A stretch of 48,234 bases of DNA from Bacteroidales bacterium (GTDB taxonomy: Bacteria; Bacteroidota; Bacteroidia; Bacteroidales; UBA932): contig JAUYTX010000070.1 of NCBI GenBank assembly GCA_030695025.1, positions 1 to 48,234 of the forward strand. Reading direction: 5' to 3'. The notes beneath the pieces are model-generated. The model saw only the letters and a program-made list of their open reading frames with translations. It did not search any database and was not told the origin of the DNA. Within the stretch, counting starts at the first letter, position 1; each line of letters starts with the position of its first letter. A program made the position numbers and the translations under genes. Shown here in pieces: positions 33,261 through 42,779 of this stretch.

Positions 33261-34382
33261 TCACTTAATTCCCTTAATTCGCTTTATCTCTTTTACTACT
33301 GCCTCTTTGGGCAGCTCCTCCACCACTCTGCCATTGTACCCCTTTGTGGTTTTGGCAGTAAAGAGTGAGTTTATAAGAGCCTCCTCTGTTGCCTCGATTG
33401 TTGCAAGAAACAGTGAAGACATTGAGCTGTTATGCAGCTCAAAAGGGTTATAAAAAGGGCTTTTTTCGTCAATCAGGTTCTCTTTTGCAACCGAAAGAGC
33501 TATCACATAGTCACCACTCCCGTTTGAAGCTATGCCTCCGGTTTTTGCAAGGCCAAGCATTGCTCTCTTTGCTACTCTTTCAAGGTTCCTTGATGTAATT
33601 GGAGCGTCAGTTATAACAACTATCATGCATGAGCCATCGGCATCTTTGTCAACATCACGTTTGAAATCATATTTTCCCAGCATTCTTCCCACCTGCACGC
33701 CTGCAATCTCCAATACACCGCCAAAATTTGACTGCACCAGTACACCGACAGTATAACCGCCCAACGAGGCAGGAAGTACTCTCGATGAGGTTCCAATTCC
33801 GCCTTTAAAGCCAAAACAGATCGTGCCTGTTCCGGCCCCTACTCCGCCCTCCTCTACTTTGCCATCTTTGGCTGCATCAATTGCTTCAAGAACATGCCCG
33901 GGAGTAACGTATCTTGCCCTTATATTGTTGAGTCCACCATCGTTTGTTTCGCCTACTACTCCGTTAACCGACCCTATTCCCGAATTGCCATCCTGTTTTA
34001 AAGTATAGGTTATCAGTGCATCCAAAGCAGCCGGTACACTCATTGTATTCGTAAGAATTACGGGCGTTTCAATATTACCAAGCTCTTTAACCTGTGTATA
34101 ACCGGCAAGCTTTCCGAAACCATTTCCTACATAAATTGCTGCAGGGGTCTTTTTTTGAAAAAGATTGCCATCATGAGGTATTATTGCAGTTACTCCTGTT
34201 CTCATATCATCTCCCTGAACAAGAGTTTTATGGCCTACTTTTACACCGGGGACATCTGTTATTGCGTTGTTTATTCCTGGTTTGAAAATTCCGGTCTCAA
34301 TGCCGTAATCTCTCATTCTGTTTTGTGACAAAGCTGCTGTCTGTAAAAACACAAGCATTATCAGGGGAAGAATCTTTTTCAT
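33261..34382 (-). CDS. DmpA-type aminopeptidase (peptidase family S58), secreted
   Basis: 373 residues with a signal peptide (MKKILPLIMLVFLQTAALSQ). The mature protein matches the S58 D-aminopeptidase/beta-aminopeptidase family: NAITDVPGVKVGHKTL, TGVTAIIPHDGN, NGVVGETNDGGLNNI, GAGTGTICFGFKGGIGTSSR, and the self-processing site DADG|SCMIVVITDAP. The new N-terminal Ser (about S251) is the nucleophile, the same place as in DmpA (Gly249-Ser250). It should be cut into two chains in the periplasm and release N-terminal residues from small peptides. It begins 19 bp after the alpha/beta hydrolase stop on the same strand, which suggests one transcript. Confidence 0.92.
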   Translation of the reverse strand: MKKILPLIMLVFLQTAALSQNRMRDYGIETGIFKPGINNAITDVPGVKVGHKTLVQGDDMRTGVTAIIPHDGNLFQKKTPAAIYVGNGFGKLAGYTQVKELGNIETPVILTNTMSVPAALDALITYTLKQDGNSGIGSVNGVVGETNDGGLNNIRARYVTPGHVLEAIDAAKDGKVEEGGVGAGTGTICFGFKGGIGTSSRVLPASLGGYTVGVLVQSNFGGVLEIAGVQVGRMLGKYDFKRDVDKDADGSCMIVVITDAPITSRNLERVAKRAMLGLAKTGGIASNGSGDYVIALSVAKENLIDEKSPFYNPFELHNSSMSSLFLATIEATEEALINSLFTAKTTKGYNGRVVEELPKEAVVKEIKRIKGIK

Positions 34383-34401
34383 TATCTCTCTAAGTTCGTG
34401 G

Positions 34402-35196
34402 TTAGTTTTCTTTTATAAATTCAATAAGCTTCTGGGAGCAAATCTGAGGCTCCTCAATAAAGGCGCAGTGGCCGGCATTTTCAAGCATGACTACATTAGA
34501 GACGCCTACGATAGAGGTAATTTCGGCGGCCCCCTCCTCTCCTATAATACCATCGTGTTTGCCCATGAAAAACAGATGCGGCATTTTTAAGGTTTTTAAA
34601 AAGTCTCTGTTATCTTCTCTTTGCATCATCCCTTTAATGGATGCAACAATGCCCTCGGGATCATGCACTTCTGCTGTCTCTTTTATCTCCAGAATCTTCT
34701 CTTCAAACTTCACAATATTTGCGGGAGCAAAAATCTTGGGAATAGTTGTGCGAACTATCATTTGAAGTTTATTCTGAAGAATTACTGAAATCTCCCTCTC
34801 TCTGTCTGCCTTCTTTTCCTCAGTATCTGGAAAAGGAGAAGAGTTCATCATTACAAGTCCCGAAAAGCGGTTAGGGTAAGATTTTACTGCCTCAAGAGCA
34901 ACATATCCACCCATTGAATGTCCGAGAATCAGGGCCTTTTCTATACCGAGCTTGTCCATTACCGACACCGCTACATCTGCGCAAAAACTCATAGTGTTAA
35001 CCTGTGCCGAGCCGGTAAGACCATGACCCGGGAGATCAATCGATATAACTCGCATATGTTCTGAGAGTTTAGATGTAAACTCCTCAAATATATAAAGTGT
35101 TTCAAGGTAGCCGTGAAGAAGAAGAATTACTTTATCCCCTTTTTTCGAATCCGAAATATGGACCGGTAGTCCATTACATGTTGAAAAAAATTCCAT
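34402..35196 (-). CDS. Alpha/beta-fold hydrolase
   Basis: 264 residues from the ATG at 35196 (the longer frame starts with TTG at 35214). The oxyanion strand is VILLLHGYLET. The nucleophile elbow LILGHSMGGYVAL places the Ser near residue 94. Asp in GKHDGII and His in AGHCAFIEEP complete the triad. No signal peptide, so it is cytoplasmic. The family includes esterases, lipases and haloperoxidase-like enzymes, and the substrate cannot be read. The DmpA-like gene follows after 19 bp. The gene is divergent from the lipoprotein at 35299. Confidence 0.88.
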   Translation of the reverse strand: MEFFSTCNGLPVHISDSKKGDKVILLLHGYLETLYIFEEFTSKLSEHMRVISIDLPGHGLTGSAQVNTMSFCADVAVSVMDKLGIEKALILGHSMGGYVALEAVKSYPNRFSGLVMMNSSPFPDTEEKKADREREISVILQNKLQMIVRTTIPKIFAPANIVKFEEKILEIKETAEVHDPEGIVASIKGMMQREDNRDFLKTLKMPHLFFMGKHDGIIGEEGAAEITSIVGVSNVVMLENAGHCAFIEEPQICSQKLIEFIKEN

Positions 35197-35298
35197 TGAA
35201 TCTATTTTAGACAAAATTAATCTATTTTATACATTAATTTCATACTTTTGTGTAAACTAAACCAGAACTACAATTTAGCCCTTAAACATTTAATATTT

Positions 35299-35829
35299 AT
35301 GAAGAAAATTAAACAAAGATTGTTGTATGTAATTTCGGTTTTAGTTCTTGCAGTTTCAGTTACCGGCTGCATGAAAGATCTGGAGCCGATTGTACTCACC
35401 GGAACATGGGAACTTGACACCGCAGCTGTTGTAGTTAGAATTATTTATAACCCCTCTGTTGCCGCTGAGCACCCCGAAACTATTAAATTTTTGGAAGATA
35501 ACATAACCAGGATTAGAAGAGAACTGATGAAACCAAACAGGATTGTGTTTAAGCTTCCGAACATAACTGAAAGTTACTATAATGATGTTCCTCTGCCTGT
35601 TATGGGTACATTTATCCAGGAAGGTGCTTACTTTACAATGAAAAACCCTCTATTCCCTACAGGTATTGCCGGTGCATCAGATAATATTAGGCTGGAGTTT
35701 TATTATGACAGGGAATATCTGATGTATATTCTGTATAATCTTCTTACAGAGAATGATGGCCCTCCTAGTGTGTATGACAGGCTAATCGATTCATACTATG
35801 GTGTGGGACTTTACAAGAAGATTAATTAA
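35299..35829 (+). CDS. Uncharacterised lipoprotein
   Basis: 176 residues from the ATG at 35299, which gives a proper lipoprotein signal (KQRLLYVISVLVLAVSVTGC). An ATG further upstream at 35248 would bury it. The mature part begins MKDLEPIVLTGTWELDTAAV, a lipocalin-like opening, and continues with RRELMKPNRIVFKLPNIT and LEFYYDREYLMYILYNLL. I recognise no named family. A -7-like TACTTTTG lies at 35243-35250 and a strong terminator follows, so it is probably a single-gene unit. An envelope location is inferred from the signal. Confidence 0.75.
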   Translation: MKKIKQRLLYVISVLVLAVSVTGCMKDLEPIVLTGTWELDTAAVVVRIIYNPSVAAEHPETIKFLEDNITRIRRELMKPNRIVFKLPNITESYYNDVPLPVMGTFIQEGAYFTMKNPLFPTGIAGASDNIRLEFYYDREYLMYILYNLLTENDGPPSVYDRLIDSYYGVGLYKKIN

Positions 35830-35846
35830 TGCCTTAGAATATTAAC

Positions 35847-35875
35847 AAAAAAGCTGCCACTTGGCAGCTTTTTTT
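35847..35875. terminator. Bidirectional terminator between the lipoprotein gene and frdB
   Basis: A perfect 12-bp stem (AAAAAAGCTGCC / GGCAGCTTTTTT, 35847-35858 and 35863-35874) with loop ACTT and runs of A and T on both sides. It sits between the plus-strand lipoprotein and minus-strand frdB, so it can serve both. Confidence 0.92.
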
Positions 35876-35902
35876 ATCATTTAACCTTTTTAAAAAACTA
35901 TT

Positions 35903-36682
35903 TTAGTCCTTTAGTTTTGCAAGTAAAAACTCCCTGTTCATTCTGGCAATGTGAGAGATAGATATGCTTTTTGGGCACTCAATCTCGCACGCCCGTGTGT
36001 TTGTACAGGCTCCAAAACCAAGTTCATCCATCTTTGCCACCATCTCCTTAACCCTTCTTGCTGCTTCAATTTTACCTTGAGGCAACAGAGCGAGTGAGCT
36101 GACCCTTGCCGAAACAAAGAGCATTGCCGAACCATTTTTACATGTGGCTATGCATGCACCGCAACCTACACAGGAGGCGGCATCCATACTCTCCTCAGCG
36201 TCATCTCTTGGTACAGGAATTGTGTTTGCATCAGGCACACCTCCGGTATTTACTGATACATAGCCTCCTGCCTGAAGTATTTTATCAAGAGCATTCCTTT
36301 CAACAATCAGATCTTTTATTACCGGCATTCCGGCAGACCTCCACGGCTCAATGGTAATTGTCTCTCCATCTTTGAATTTACGCATATGCAGCTGGCATGT
36401 GGTAATATCATCATCGGGACCGTGCGCCCTTCCGTTAATGTATAGCGAACACATTCCGCAAATTCCTTCACGGCAGTCGTGGTCAAAAGCAACCGGCTGG
36501 TCGCTCTGGCACCCTTTGTTTACCGCAACAGGGTCTGCCCCGGCACGAATAAGCTGGTCGTTCATTATGTCAAGCATTTCCAGAAATGAGGTGTCAGGTG
36601 AGATATCCTTAACCTCATATGTATGGAATGACCCCTTCTCCTTTGCGCTTTTTTGGCGCCAAACCTTTAGTTTAAAGTCCAT
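35903..36682 (-). CDS. frdB: Fumarate reductase/succinate dehydrogenase iron-sulfur subunit
   Basis: 259 residues from the ATG at 36682, which is 13 bp after the frdA stop; a start at 36721 would overlap frdA. The plant-type [2Fe-2S] domain shows [17 protein letters not shown]. The ferredoxin-like domain has [14 protein letters not shown] and later [14 protein letters not shown], supplying ligands for the [4Fe-4S] and [3Fe-4S] centres. It passes electrons between quinone and the FAD of the A subunit at the inner membrane. The long form (about 250 residues) matches the cytochrome-b558-linked type of Bacteroidota. The symbol could equally be sdhB. Confidence 0.93.
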   Translation of the reverse strand: MDFKLKVWRQKSAKEKGSFHTYEVKDISPDTSFLEMLDIMNDQLIRAGADPVAVNKGCQSDQPVAFDHDCREGICGMCSLYINGRAHGPDDDITTCQLHMRKFKDGETITIEPWRSAGMPVIKDLIVERNALDKILQAGGYVSVNTGGVPDANTIPVPRDDAEESMDAASCVGCGACIATCKNGSAMLFVSARVSSLALLPQGKIEAARRVKEMVAKMDELGFGACTNTRACEIECPKSISISHIARMNREFLLAKLKD

Positions 36683-36695
36683 ATCCTGTAAATGG

Positions 36696-38642
36696 TTAGT
36701 CTTTGTAATTCCGTGTAGCAATTTTCACAAACTCATAGTTAAGATGCTCTTTGTGAAGAACAGGGTCTTTTTCAATACCCTGATGTTCCCAGCAGCTTAC
36801 GTACATAAAGTTGTTGTCATCTCTAAGTGTCTCTCCCTCTTCTGTCTGCATCTCTTCACGGAAGTGTCCTCCACAGGACTCCCTTCTGTCGAGAGCATCC
36901 ATTGCCATCAATTCACCTAGTTCTAAAAAATCGGCAACTCTGATTGCCTTCTCTACCTCCTGATTAAGTTCAGATTTCTCTCCTGGAACATAAACATTTT
37001 TCCAGAAATCTTCTCTAAGCTTCTTAATTCCGGCGATTGCCTTTTTAAGGCCTTCTTCGTTACGTGCCATGCCCACATAATCCCACATAATATGGCCTAA
37101 TTTCTTATGGAAATGATCAACCGGCTCTTTTCCCTTTATGGCAAATAATTTGTCTATTTTAGCCTTAATTGCATTTTCTGCCTCATCGAAGGCAGGGTGG
37201 GAGGTATCTGTCTTTTTTGCCTGAATTTTTCCTGCAAGAAAATCGCCTATTGTGTATGGAAGAATGTAGTATCCATCGGCAAGACCCTGCATGAGGGCAG
37301 ATGCTCCAAGACGGTTTCCGCCGTGGTCGCTGAAGTTTGCCTCGCCTATTGAGAATAGACCCGGAATGGTTGTCTGAAGGTTGTAGTCAACCCAAAGGCC
37401 TCCCATCGTGTAGTGAATGGCTGGGTAGATCATCATGGGCTCATTGTATGGGTTAACGTCAGTTATCTTCTCATACATCTGAAAAAGGTTTCCATAACGC
37501 TCCTCAATTACCTTTTTGCCAAGTCTCTCAATTGAGTATTTAAAGTCAAGGTAAACTGCAAGACCGGTCTCATTTACGCCAAATCCTGCATCACATCTCT
37601 CTTTTGCAGCTCTTGAAGCCACATCACGGGGTACAAGGTTTCCGAAAGCAGGATATCTGCGTTCCAGGTAGTAATCTCTGTCTTCTTCAGGAATTTGCGA
37701 TGCTTTTATCTTTTTTTCACGTAGCTTTTCTACATCCTCTTTTTTCTTTGGAACCCATATCCTTCCGTCATTTCTGAGCGACTCACTCATTAAAGTAAGT
37801 TTAGATTGCTGCTCTCCATGAACCGGTATGCAGGTAGGGTGTATCTGGGCAAATGATGGATTGCTGAAAAATGCTCCTTTTTTAAAACATTGCCATACTG
37901 AAGATCCGTTGCTGTTCATAGCGTTGGTGGATAGGAAAAATACATTCCCGTAACCTCCCGTAGCAATTACAACAGCATGAGCACCATATCTCTCTATCTC
38001 GCCGGTAATCAGGTTTCTGACAATTATTCCCTTTGCCTCACCGTCAATAAGTACAAGATCGAGCATCTCTCTTCTGGTGAAAGATTCAACTTTTCCGAGA
38101 TGAATCTGGCGGTTAAGGGCTGCGTAGGCTCCTAAAAGAAGCTGCTGACCGGTCTGTCCTCTGGCATAAAACGTTCTGCTTACCTGTGAACCACCAAAAG
38201 AGCGGTTATCAAGCAATCCTCCATACTCTCTTGCAAATGGGACCCCCTGTGCAACACAAAGGTCAATTATGGGGTTACTAACCTCTGCCAGACGATATAC
38301 ATTACCCTCCCTGCTTCTGTAGTCACCACCTTTTATAGTATCATAGAAAAGGCGATAAACAGAGTCGTTATCATTCGGGTAGTTTTTGGCAGCATTTATT
38401 CCACCCTGAGCTGCTATGGAGTGAGCTCTTCTTGGAGAGTCGCTAATACAAAAAACCTTAACATTGTAACCCAGTTCTCCTAACGCAGCGGCCGCCGAAG
38501 CACCACCGAGTCCCGTTCCAACCACAATCACATCAAGCTTTCTTTTATTCGCCGGACTCACAACACGAATCTGAGACTTATGCCTTGTCCATTTTTCGGA
38601 TAAAGGCCCCTCAGGTATCTTAGAATTAAGTTTTTCGGACAT
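36696..38642 (-). CDS. frdA: Fumarate reductase/succinate dehydrogenase flavoprotein subunit
   Basis: 648 residues. FAD-binding [19 protein letters not shown] sits at the N-terminus. The FAD-linking His is H74 in [33 protein letters not shown] and [19 protein letters not shown] form the active-site region; [18 protein letters not shown] and [15 protein letters not shown] come later. It reduces fumarate or oxidises succinate at the cytoplasmic face. The sequence is of the long, Bacillus/Bacteroidota-like type that works with a di-haem cytochrome b558 subunit. That subunit gene normally precedes it, but here only 120 bp separate frdA from the divergent GH20 gene. frdB follows after 13 bp. Confidence 0.95.
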   Translation of the reverse strand: MSEKLNSKIPEGPLSEKWTRHKSQIRVVSPANKRKLDVIVVGTGLGGASAAAALGELGYNVKVFCISDSPRRAHSIAAQGGINAAKNYPNDNDSVYRLFYDTIKGGDYRSREGNVYRLAEVSNPIIDLCVAQGVPFAREYGGLLDNRSFGGSQVSRTFYARGQTGQQLLLGAYAALNRQIHLGKVESFTRREMLDLVLIDGEAKGIIVRNLITGEIERYGAHAVVIATGGYGNVFFLSTNAMNSNGSSVWQCFKKGAFFSNPSFAQIHPTCIPVHGEQQSKLTLMSESLRNDGRIWVPKKKEDVEKLREKKIKASQIPEEDRDYYLERRYPAFGNLVPRDVASRAAKERCDAGFGVNETGLAVYLDFKYSIERLGKKVIEERYGNLFQMYEKITDVNPYNEPMMIYPAIHYTMGGLWVDYNLQTTIPGLFSIGEANFSDHGGNRLGASALMQGLADGYYILPYTIGDFLAGKIQAKKTDTSHPAFDEAENAIKAKIDKLFAIKGKEPVDHFHKKLGHIMWDYVGMARNEEGLKKAIAGIKKLREDFWKNVYVPGEKSELNQEVEKAIRVADFLELGELMAMDALDRRESCGGHFREEMQTEEGETLRDDNNFMYVSCWEHQGIEKDPVLHKEHLNYEFVKIATRNYKD

Positions 38643-38762
38643 TTTTATACCTGTTTTAAAAGTGCGGTAAAATTATGTATTTTAAGTAAGACTACCAAGA
38701 TATCTAAAGCTTAGTCCCATTTTTTGTATCTTTACCGTACTATAAGCAGATAACCAAATTTT

Positions 38763-40967
38763 ATGATGAAGACAAAACTTTTTGCTCTATGTACAGCGTT
38801 TGCCGTGACGGTTTCATTGGCAGCCCAGATCTCCATTATTCCCAAACCCAACAAAATAGAGAAAGGGGAGGGGAGTTTCATTTTCAATAAACAGACTGTT
38901 ATCTACACAACAGAAAAATCGCAGCAGAATGCCACATATCTGAGAGGATATCTAAAAAATGCTACCGGTTTCAATTTCGAAAGTGTTAAGGTGTCGCCTG
39001 CAAGCAACTTCATAGTTCTTGACATTGCCTCCTCATATAACATTCCTGCCGAGGGATACTCTCTTGAAATTTCAACGCAGGGTATAACAATTAAAAGCAG
39101 CACAGGGACAGGGGCTTTTTATGCAATTCAGTCGCTGTTGCAGTTGATGCCGCCTACTGTCTATTCAGGAAAAGCAACAGGATTTGAAAAGTGGAGTGTC
39201 CCGGTTGTAAAGATTGAAGATAGCCCAAGGTTTGACTACAGAGGAATGATGCTTGATGTATCAAGAACTTTCTTTGATGCTGAAACCGTTAAAAGATATA
39301 TTGACTGGATGTCACACCATAAAATCAACAAGTTCCACTGGCATTTGACAGATGATAACGGATGGAGAGTTGAGATTAAAAAATATCCTGAATTAACCCG
39401 CAAAGGTGCCTGGAGAGGTCCCGGCGAGGTTCTTAAAGCCTCTTTTGGTTCAGGCAACCAAAGGTATGGAGGATTCTATACTCAGGAGCAGATTAAAGAG
39501 ATTGTTGCCTATGCTGCCGAAAGACATATTGAGGTTATTCCGGAGATTGATCTTCCGGGGCACAGCAAAGCAGTTACCGCTTCGTACCCAAATGTCGGAT
39601 GTGACGGAGAGATAGGGGAGCTTAGTGTTCAGGGAGAGGGGCAGAACGCCTGGTGTGTAGGTAAAGAGCCAAACTATAAAATGCTCGAAGATATTATCAA
39701 AGAGATGGTTAAATTGTTTCCTTCCAAGAATTTTCACATTGGGGGTGACGAAGTAAACTATGCCCAGTGGGGTACCTGCCCTCATTGCATAGCTCTCATG
39801 GAAAAAGAGGGAATGAAGAATCACGAAGAGCTATTGAACTACTTTGTAAGAAGGATGGAATCAATTGTTGAGAAGCACGGCAAACATATGTCTGGCTGGG
39901 ATGAAATTCTTGACGGTGGCAACCTTAATCCCAATTCACGGGTTTACGCATGGAGAAGTGTGGCAAAAGGCATAGAGTCTGTCACAAAAGGGCAACCAAC
40001 CATAATGATGCCGGGTGAATATTGCTACTTTGACATGAAGCAGTCACCAATTGAAAGAGGTCACAACTGGGCAGGAATTGTAACACTTGAAAAGAGCTAC
40101 TCACTGGATCCGATTGGAACCGCAAACCTGACTGACGATCAGGCTCACCTTATTCTTGGAGTTCAGGGGGCACTATGGACTGAATTGCTTGGATGGCCAG
40201 CAAGGTTTATTGATTATCAAACATATCCGCGTCTTGCTGCAATTGCAGAGGTGGGCTGGACACAACCTCAATACAAGGAGTGGAACAATTTTTACAAAAG
40301 GATGACCAGGCATCACTTCGAAAGGATGTATCAGATGGGAATCTTCTTTAGGGTTCCGCCTCCCGTTGCAAAGTATGAGAACGGAGCAGTTAAGGCAGAG
40401 CTCCCTTACTCGTGGGCAGTCGTAAGATACACCACCGACGAGAGTGAACCTACAAGCTTTTCTCCTGTATACAAGGGCGAAATATTTACTGACAAACCTC
40501 ATAAATTCCGTTTTGCAACATTCTTCAAAGACGAACTAAAGAGCGTTACAATATCACCGGAAAACGCCCCATATATATATCTGAAACCAGAAACCAGAAT
40601 AGAGACCTCTATTCTCGAAAACAATCGTTTCCCTATTAAGAATCTAACGGATTATAAATACGATACCTATTTCAGAAGCGCATCACGGGTTAAGGCCGGT
40701 GACTACCTTATCTACCAATTTTCTGAAGCCGTTAATGCAAGCAGAATAACTGTTGAGACAGGAATTCCCAACATTTCTTTCTACGGTGTTACAGACGGTT
40801 ATGTAGAGTTTTCATATGACGGAAAAAATTACATCAAGGCAGGATATTTCGAAAGGGGAGTTGTTGTATTTCTGCCTGAAAAGCCGGTTTTGGCCGTTAA
40901 AATAGTTATAACCGCCCCAAATGACGGGCATATTCTTTCACTTCAGGATTTAAGAATTGAATTGTAA
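38763..40967 (+). CDS. Secreted beta-N-acetylhexosaminidase (GH20)
   Basis: 734 residues with a signal peptide (MMKTKLFALCTAFAVTVSLA). The N-terminal GH20b-like domain (about 20-150) starts IIPKPNKIEKGEG. The catalytic barrel (about 155-510) has FDYRGMMLDVSRTFFDAETV, HWHLTDDNGWRVEIKKYPEL, EVIPEIDLPGHSKAV, and the substrate-assisting Asp and general acid Glu in FHIGGDEVNY (about D329, E330). The C-terminal part (about 600-734) resembles an F5/8-type discoidin domain (FSYDGKNYIKAGYF). It removes terminal GlcNAc or GalNAc from glycans or peptidoglycan fragments, probably in the periplasm or on the surface. Its TAA overlaps the ATG of the next gene. Confidence 0.95.
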   Translation: MMKTKLFALCTAFAVTVSLAAQISIIPKPNKIEKGEGSFIFNKQTVIYTTEKSQQNATYLRGYLKNATGFNFESVKVSPASNFIVLDIASSYNIPAEGYSLEISTQGITIKSSTGTGAFYAIQSLLQLMPPTVYSGKATGFEKWSVPVVKIEDSPRFDYRGMMLDVSRTFFDAETVKRYIDWMSHHKINKFHWHLTDDNGWRVEIKKYPELTRKGAWRGPGEVLKASFGSGNQRYGGFYTQEQIKEIVAYAAERHIEVIPEIDLPGHSKAVTASYPNVGCDGEIGELSVQGEGQNAWCVGKEPNYKMLEDIIKEMVKLFPSKNFHIGGDEVNYAQWGTCPHCIALMEKEGMKNHEELLNYFVRRMESIVEKHGKHMSGWDEILDGGNLNPNSRVYAWRSVAKGIESVTKGQPTIMMPGEYCYFDMKQSPIERGHNWAGIVTLEKSYSLDPIGTANLTDDQAHLILGVQGALWTELLGWPARFIDYQTYPRLAAIAEVGWTQPQYKEWNNFYKRMTRHHFERMYQMGIFFRVPPPVAKYENGAVKAELPYSWAVVRYTTDESEPTSFSPVYKGEIFTDKPHKFRFATFFKDELKSVTISPENAPYIYLKPETRIETSILENNRFPIKNLTDYKYDTYFRSASRVKAGDYLIYQFSEAVNASRITVETGIPNISFYGVTDGYVEFSYDGKNYIKAGYFERGVVVFLPEKPVLAVKIVITAPNDGHILSLQDLRIEL

Positions 40968-41548
40968 TGAGAACAAAATCCATATTAAAATATGGTGCCC
41001 TATGGGGGATATTTGAAATTACTCTGGGTTTTTTATTGCACTTGCTAAACAGCTCTCTTGCAAGTGCAATACTAATTCCCATTGGAGTTCTCTTCATGTG
41101 GGCCGCCTACAAATCAACAAATAAATGGTGGAGCATTCCTCTGGTAAGTGTAATTGCAGCTGTTTCCAGAATGGTTATATATAGTGTAATTAATAACTTT
41201 ACATGCGGCACTGAGGGGATATTTCCAACTTTGGCAATAGTGCTGGAGGGGCTTGCCTTTATCTACCCAATTGTATTCCTTGAGAAAGAGAAGAAAAAGG
41301 GATCTTTCCTGTTTGTATTCAAGCCGATACTCCTTTTCTATGTAGCAATTCTGCTGTATATGATTATATTTAAATCTATTGCCGCTGTTATAAAGTGGGG
41401 TGACATAAATACTCTTCTGGCAGAATATGACATAAAAAAAGAGCTGATAGCGTTGTTTCTTGATACGCTTATCAGCTCTGCATTAATTGGAATCGCTATA
41501 GTTTTGCAGGAGATATTCCTGTTAATAGTGTACCATAAATCTGATTGA
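40967..41548 (+). CDS. Small multi-helix membrane protein coupled to the GH20 gene
   Basis: 193 residues with about six hydrophobic segments and a basic loop (EKEKKKGS). It begins KYGALWGIFEITLGFLLHLL, a helix reminiscent of ECF-type S components, but I cannot support that family. The start codon shares a base with the GH20 stop (TAATG), so translation is coupled and a link with amino-sugar handling is plausible. Its last ~18 codons overlap the 3' end of the convergent Ntn hydrolase gene. The sequence for its last ~40 residues contains a strong terminator hairpin that serves that gene. Function unknown. Confidence 0.72.
   Translation: MRTKSILKYGALWGIFEITLGFLLHLLNSSLASAILIPIGVLFMWAAYKSTNKWWSIPLVSVIAAVSRMVIYSVINNFTCGTEGIFPTLAIVLEGLAFIYPIVFLEKEKKKGSFLFVFKPILLFYVAILLYMIIFKSIAAVIKWGDINTLLAEYDIKKELIALFLDTLISSALIGIAIVLQEIFLLIVYHKSD
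41434..41478 (-). terminator. Terminator of the Ntn hydrolase gene, inside the opposing gene
   Basis: GAGCTGATA-GCG (41441-41452) pairs with CGCTTATCAGCTC (41466-41478) with one bulged base. On the minus strand the stem runs directly into seven Ts (complement of 41434-41440). It starts 18 bp after the minus-strand stop at 41496 and lies entirely inside the plus-strand membrane-protein gene. Confidence 0.85.
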
Positions 41549-42743
41549 TGCTCAATTCAGCTTTTTTGTTGGCCTCCTCAAGCTCTTTCATGTTGATACC
41601 ACTCTCTCTCCATTTTGAAATAAGTGGTTTGTAAATGCTGTTTACCACATAGTGCTCGGTAGCACTCAGCTCTTGCATATACCCATTACCCTTGCTGTTG
41701 TATATGAGATTAAAATTCATATATCTCGGACCACTTCCTCTCTTAAGCGAGAATGTGTTATATTTGAGTGCCAGCGCATTATCACAAGCTACAGCATTAT
41801 CACTATTTTTAGATTTAACCACAATCGATGGCTGCTTTTCACCAGCCTTAACCCAAAGAGGAATCGCTACTCCCGCAGGAGGATAGCCCAGAATAGTCCA
41901 CATTATGGTCATTTCAGGATCTTCTCCAGGTTTTACACCTTGGATTGCAACAGATGCAGTGGATGATTTCCTGGGAATATAATCCTGGTCTATTACCCAT
42001 CCGCTAAATTTTTCAGGTGAACTTTCTGCCTTTGTAAGGTCAATTCCCATAAGTGAATGATAGAAGGAGCGTGATAAATTATTAAAAATCCACTCCGGAG
42101 TAATATTCCTGAAAGGAGATTGTTTTGACATAATATCAGTTGCATTCTGGTGTCTGATATAACCCATACCTTCGTTAAATTTGCCTGTGTAGGAGAAGTT
42201 TGTATAGATTAAATAGCCCTGTGGAGCAATACCCTGATCGTTAGCATCAACTTTAACAAATTTGTTGTTATTGGTTTCGTAGTAGGCGGCACCACCATAT
42301 GCATCAATTACACCAAAATTTGCCTCTACTCTCATTGGCCTTGGAAGGTTGTTAAGGTAGTTTTCAAAATCTTCAAGCGTTTTACACACGGCAAGCGCAC
42401 CATACATTAAATGACCCTCCATGTCCATCTCCTTAACATCATCATCTTGAAGATTGTAAGAAGCAGTATTCATAATTGAAAAGCCAACATTGTTGGTTCC
42501 TATCCAAACAACTCCGCCTTTATCCGGACTGTTTACAAGGCCTATAAAGTTGTATTTTTCCCCTTTAAAATATTCGACTCTGTTGTTATCTTCACCGGTG
42601 TCACGGTGTTTCCACAATATTGGCCTGCCGTCAGCAGTAACCTTTCCTGTAATTATTGCCGAAGTACATGAATAAATGTCTGAAGCAAGTAACAGAAAAA
42701 GAAGTAACAGAGACGAATAAACCAGGTTTCTCTTCATTCTCAT
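41496..42743 (-). CDS. Secreted Ntn-type cysteine hydrolase (C45/choloylglycine-hydrolase-like)
   Basis: 415 residues. After a signal peptide the sequence reads DIYS|CTSAIITGKVTADGRP, so C26 would become the N-terminal nucleophile, the hallmark of linear-amide Ntn hydrolases (families C45/C59/C69). ILWKHRDTGEDNNRVEYF and GVVWIGTNNVGFSIMNT fit the C45 (acyl-CoA:6-APA acyltransferase-like) group best. FGVIDAYGGAAYYETNNN follows the expected pattern. The enzyme probably cleaves an amide of a small molecule or peptide in the periplasm. It overlaps the convergent membrane-protein gene by 53 bp and has its terminator inside it. ruvB lies 36 bp upstream on the same strand. Confidence 0.85.
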   Translation of the reverse strand: MRMKRNLVYSSLLLLFLLLASDIYSCTSAIITGKVTADGRPILWKHRDTGEDNNRVEYFKGEKYNFIGLVNSPDKGGVVWIGTNNVGFSIMNTASYNLQDDDVKEMDMEGHLMYGALAVCKTLEDFENYLNNLPRPMRVEANFGVIDAYGGAAYYETNNNKFVKVDANDQGIAPQGYLIYTNFSYTGKFNEGMGYIRHQNATDIMSKQSPFRNITPEWIFNNLSRSFYHSLMGIDLTKAESSPEKFSGWVIDQDYIPRKSSTASVAIQGVKPGEDPEMTIMWTILGYPPAGVAIPLWVKAGEKQPSIVVKSKNSDNAVACDNALALKYNTFSLKRGSGPRYMNFNLIYNSKGNGYMQELSATEHYVVNSIYKPLISKWRESGINMKELEEANKKAELSINQIYGTLLTGISPAKL

Positions 42744-42779
42744 AAGGTTAAATTTTATTAGTTTCTATTCATTGTTTAA

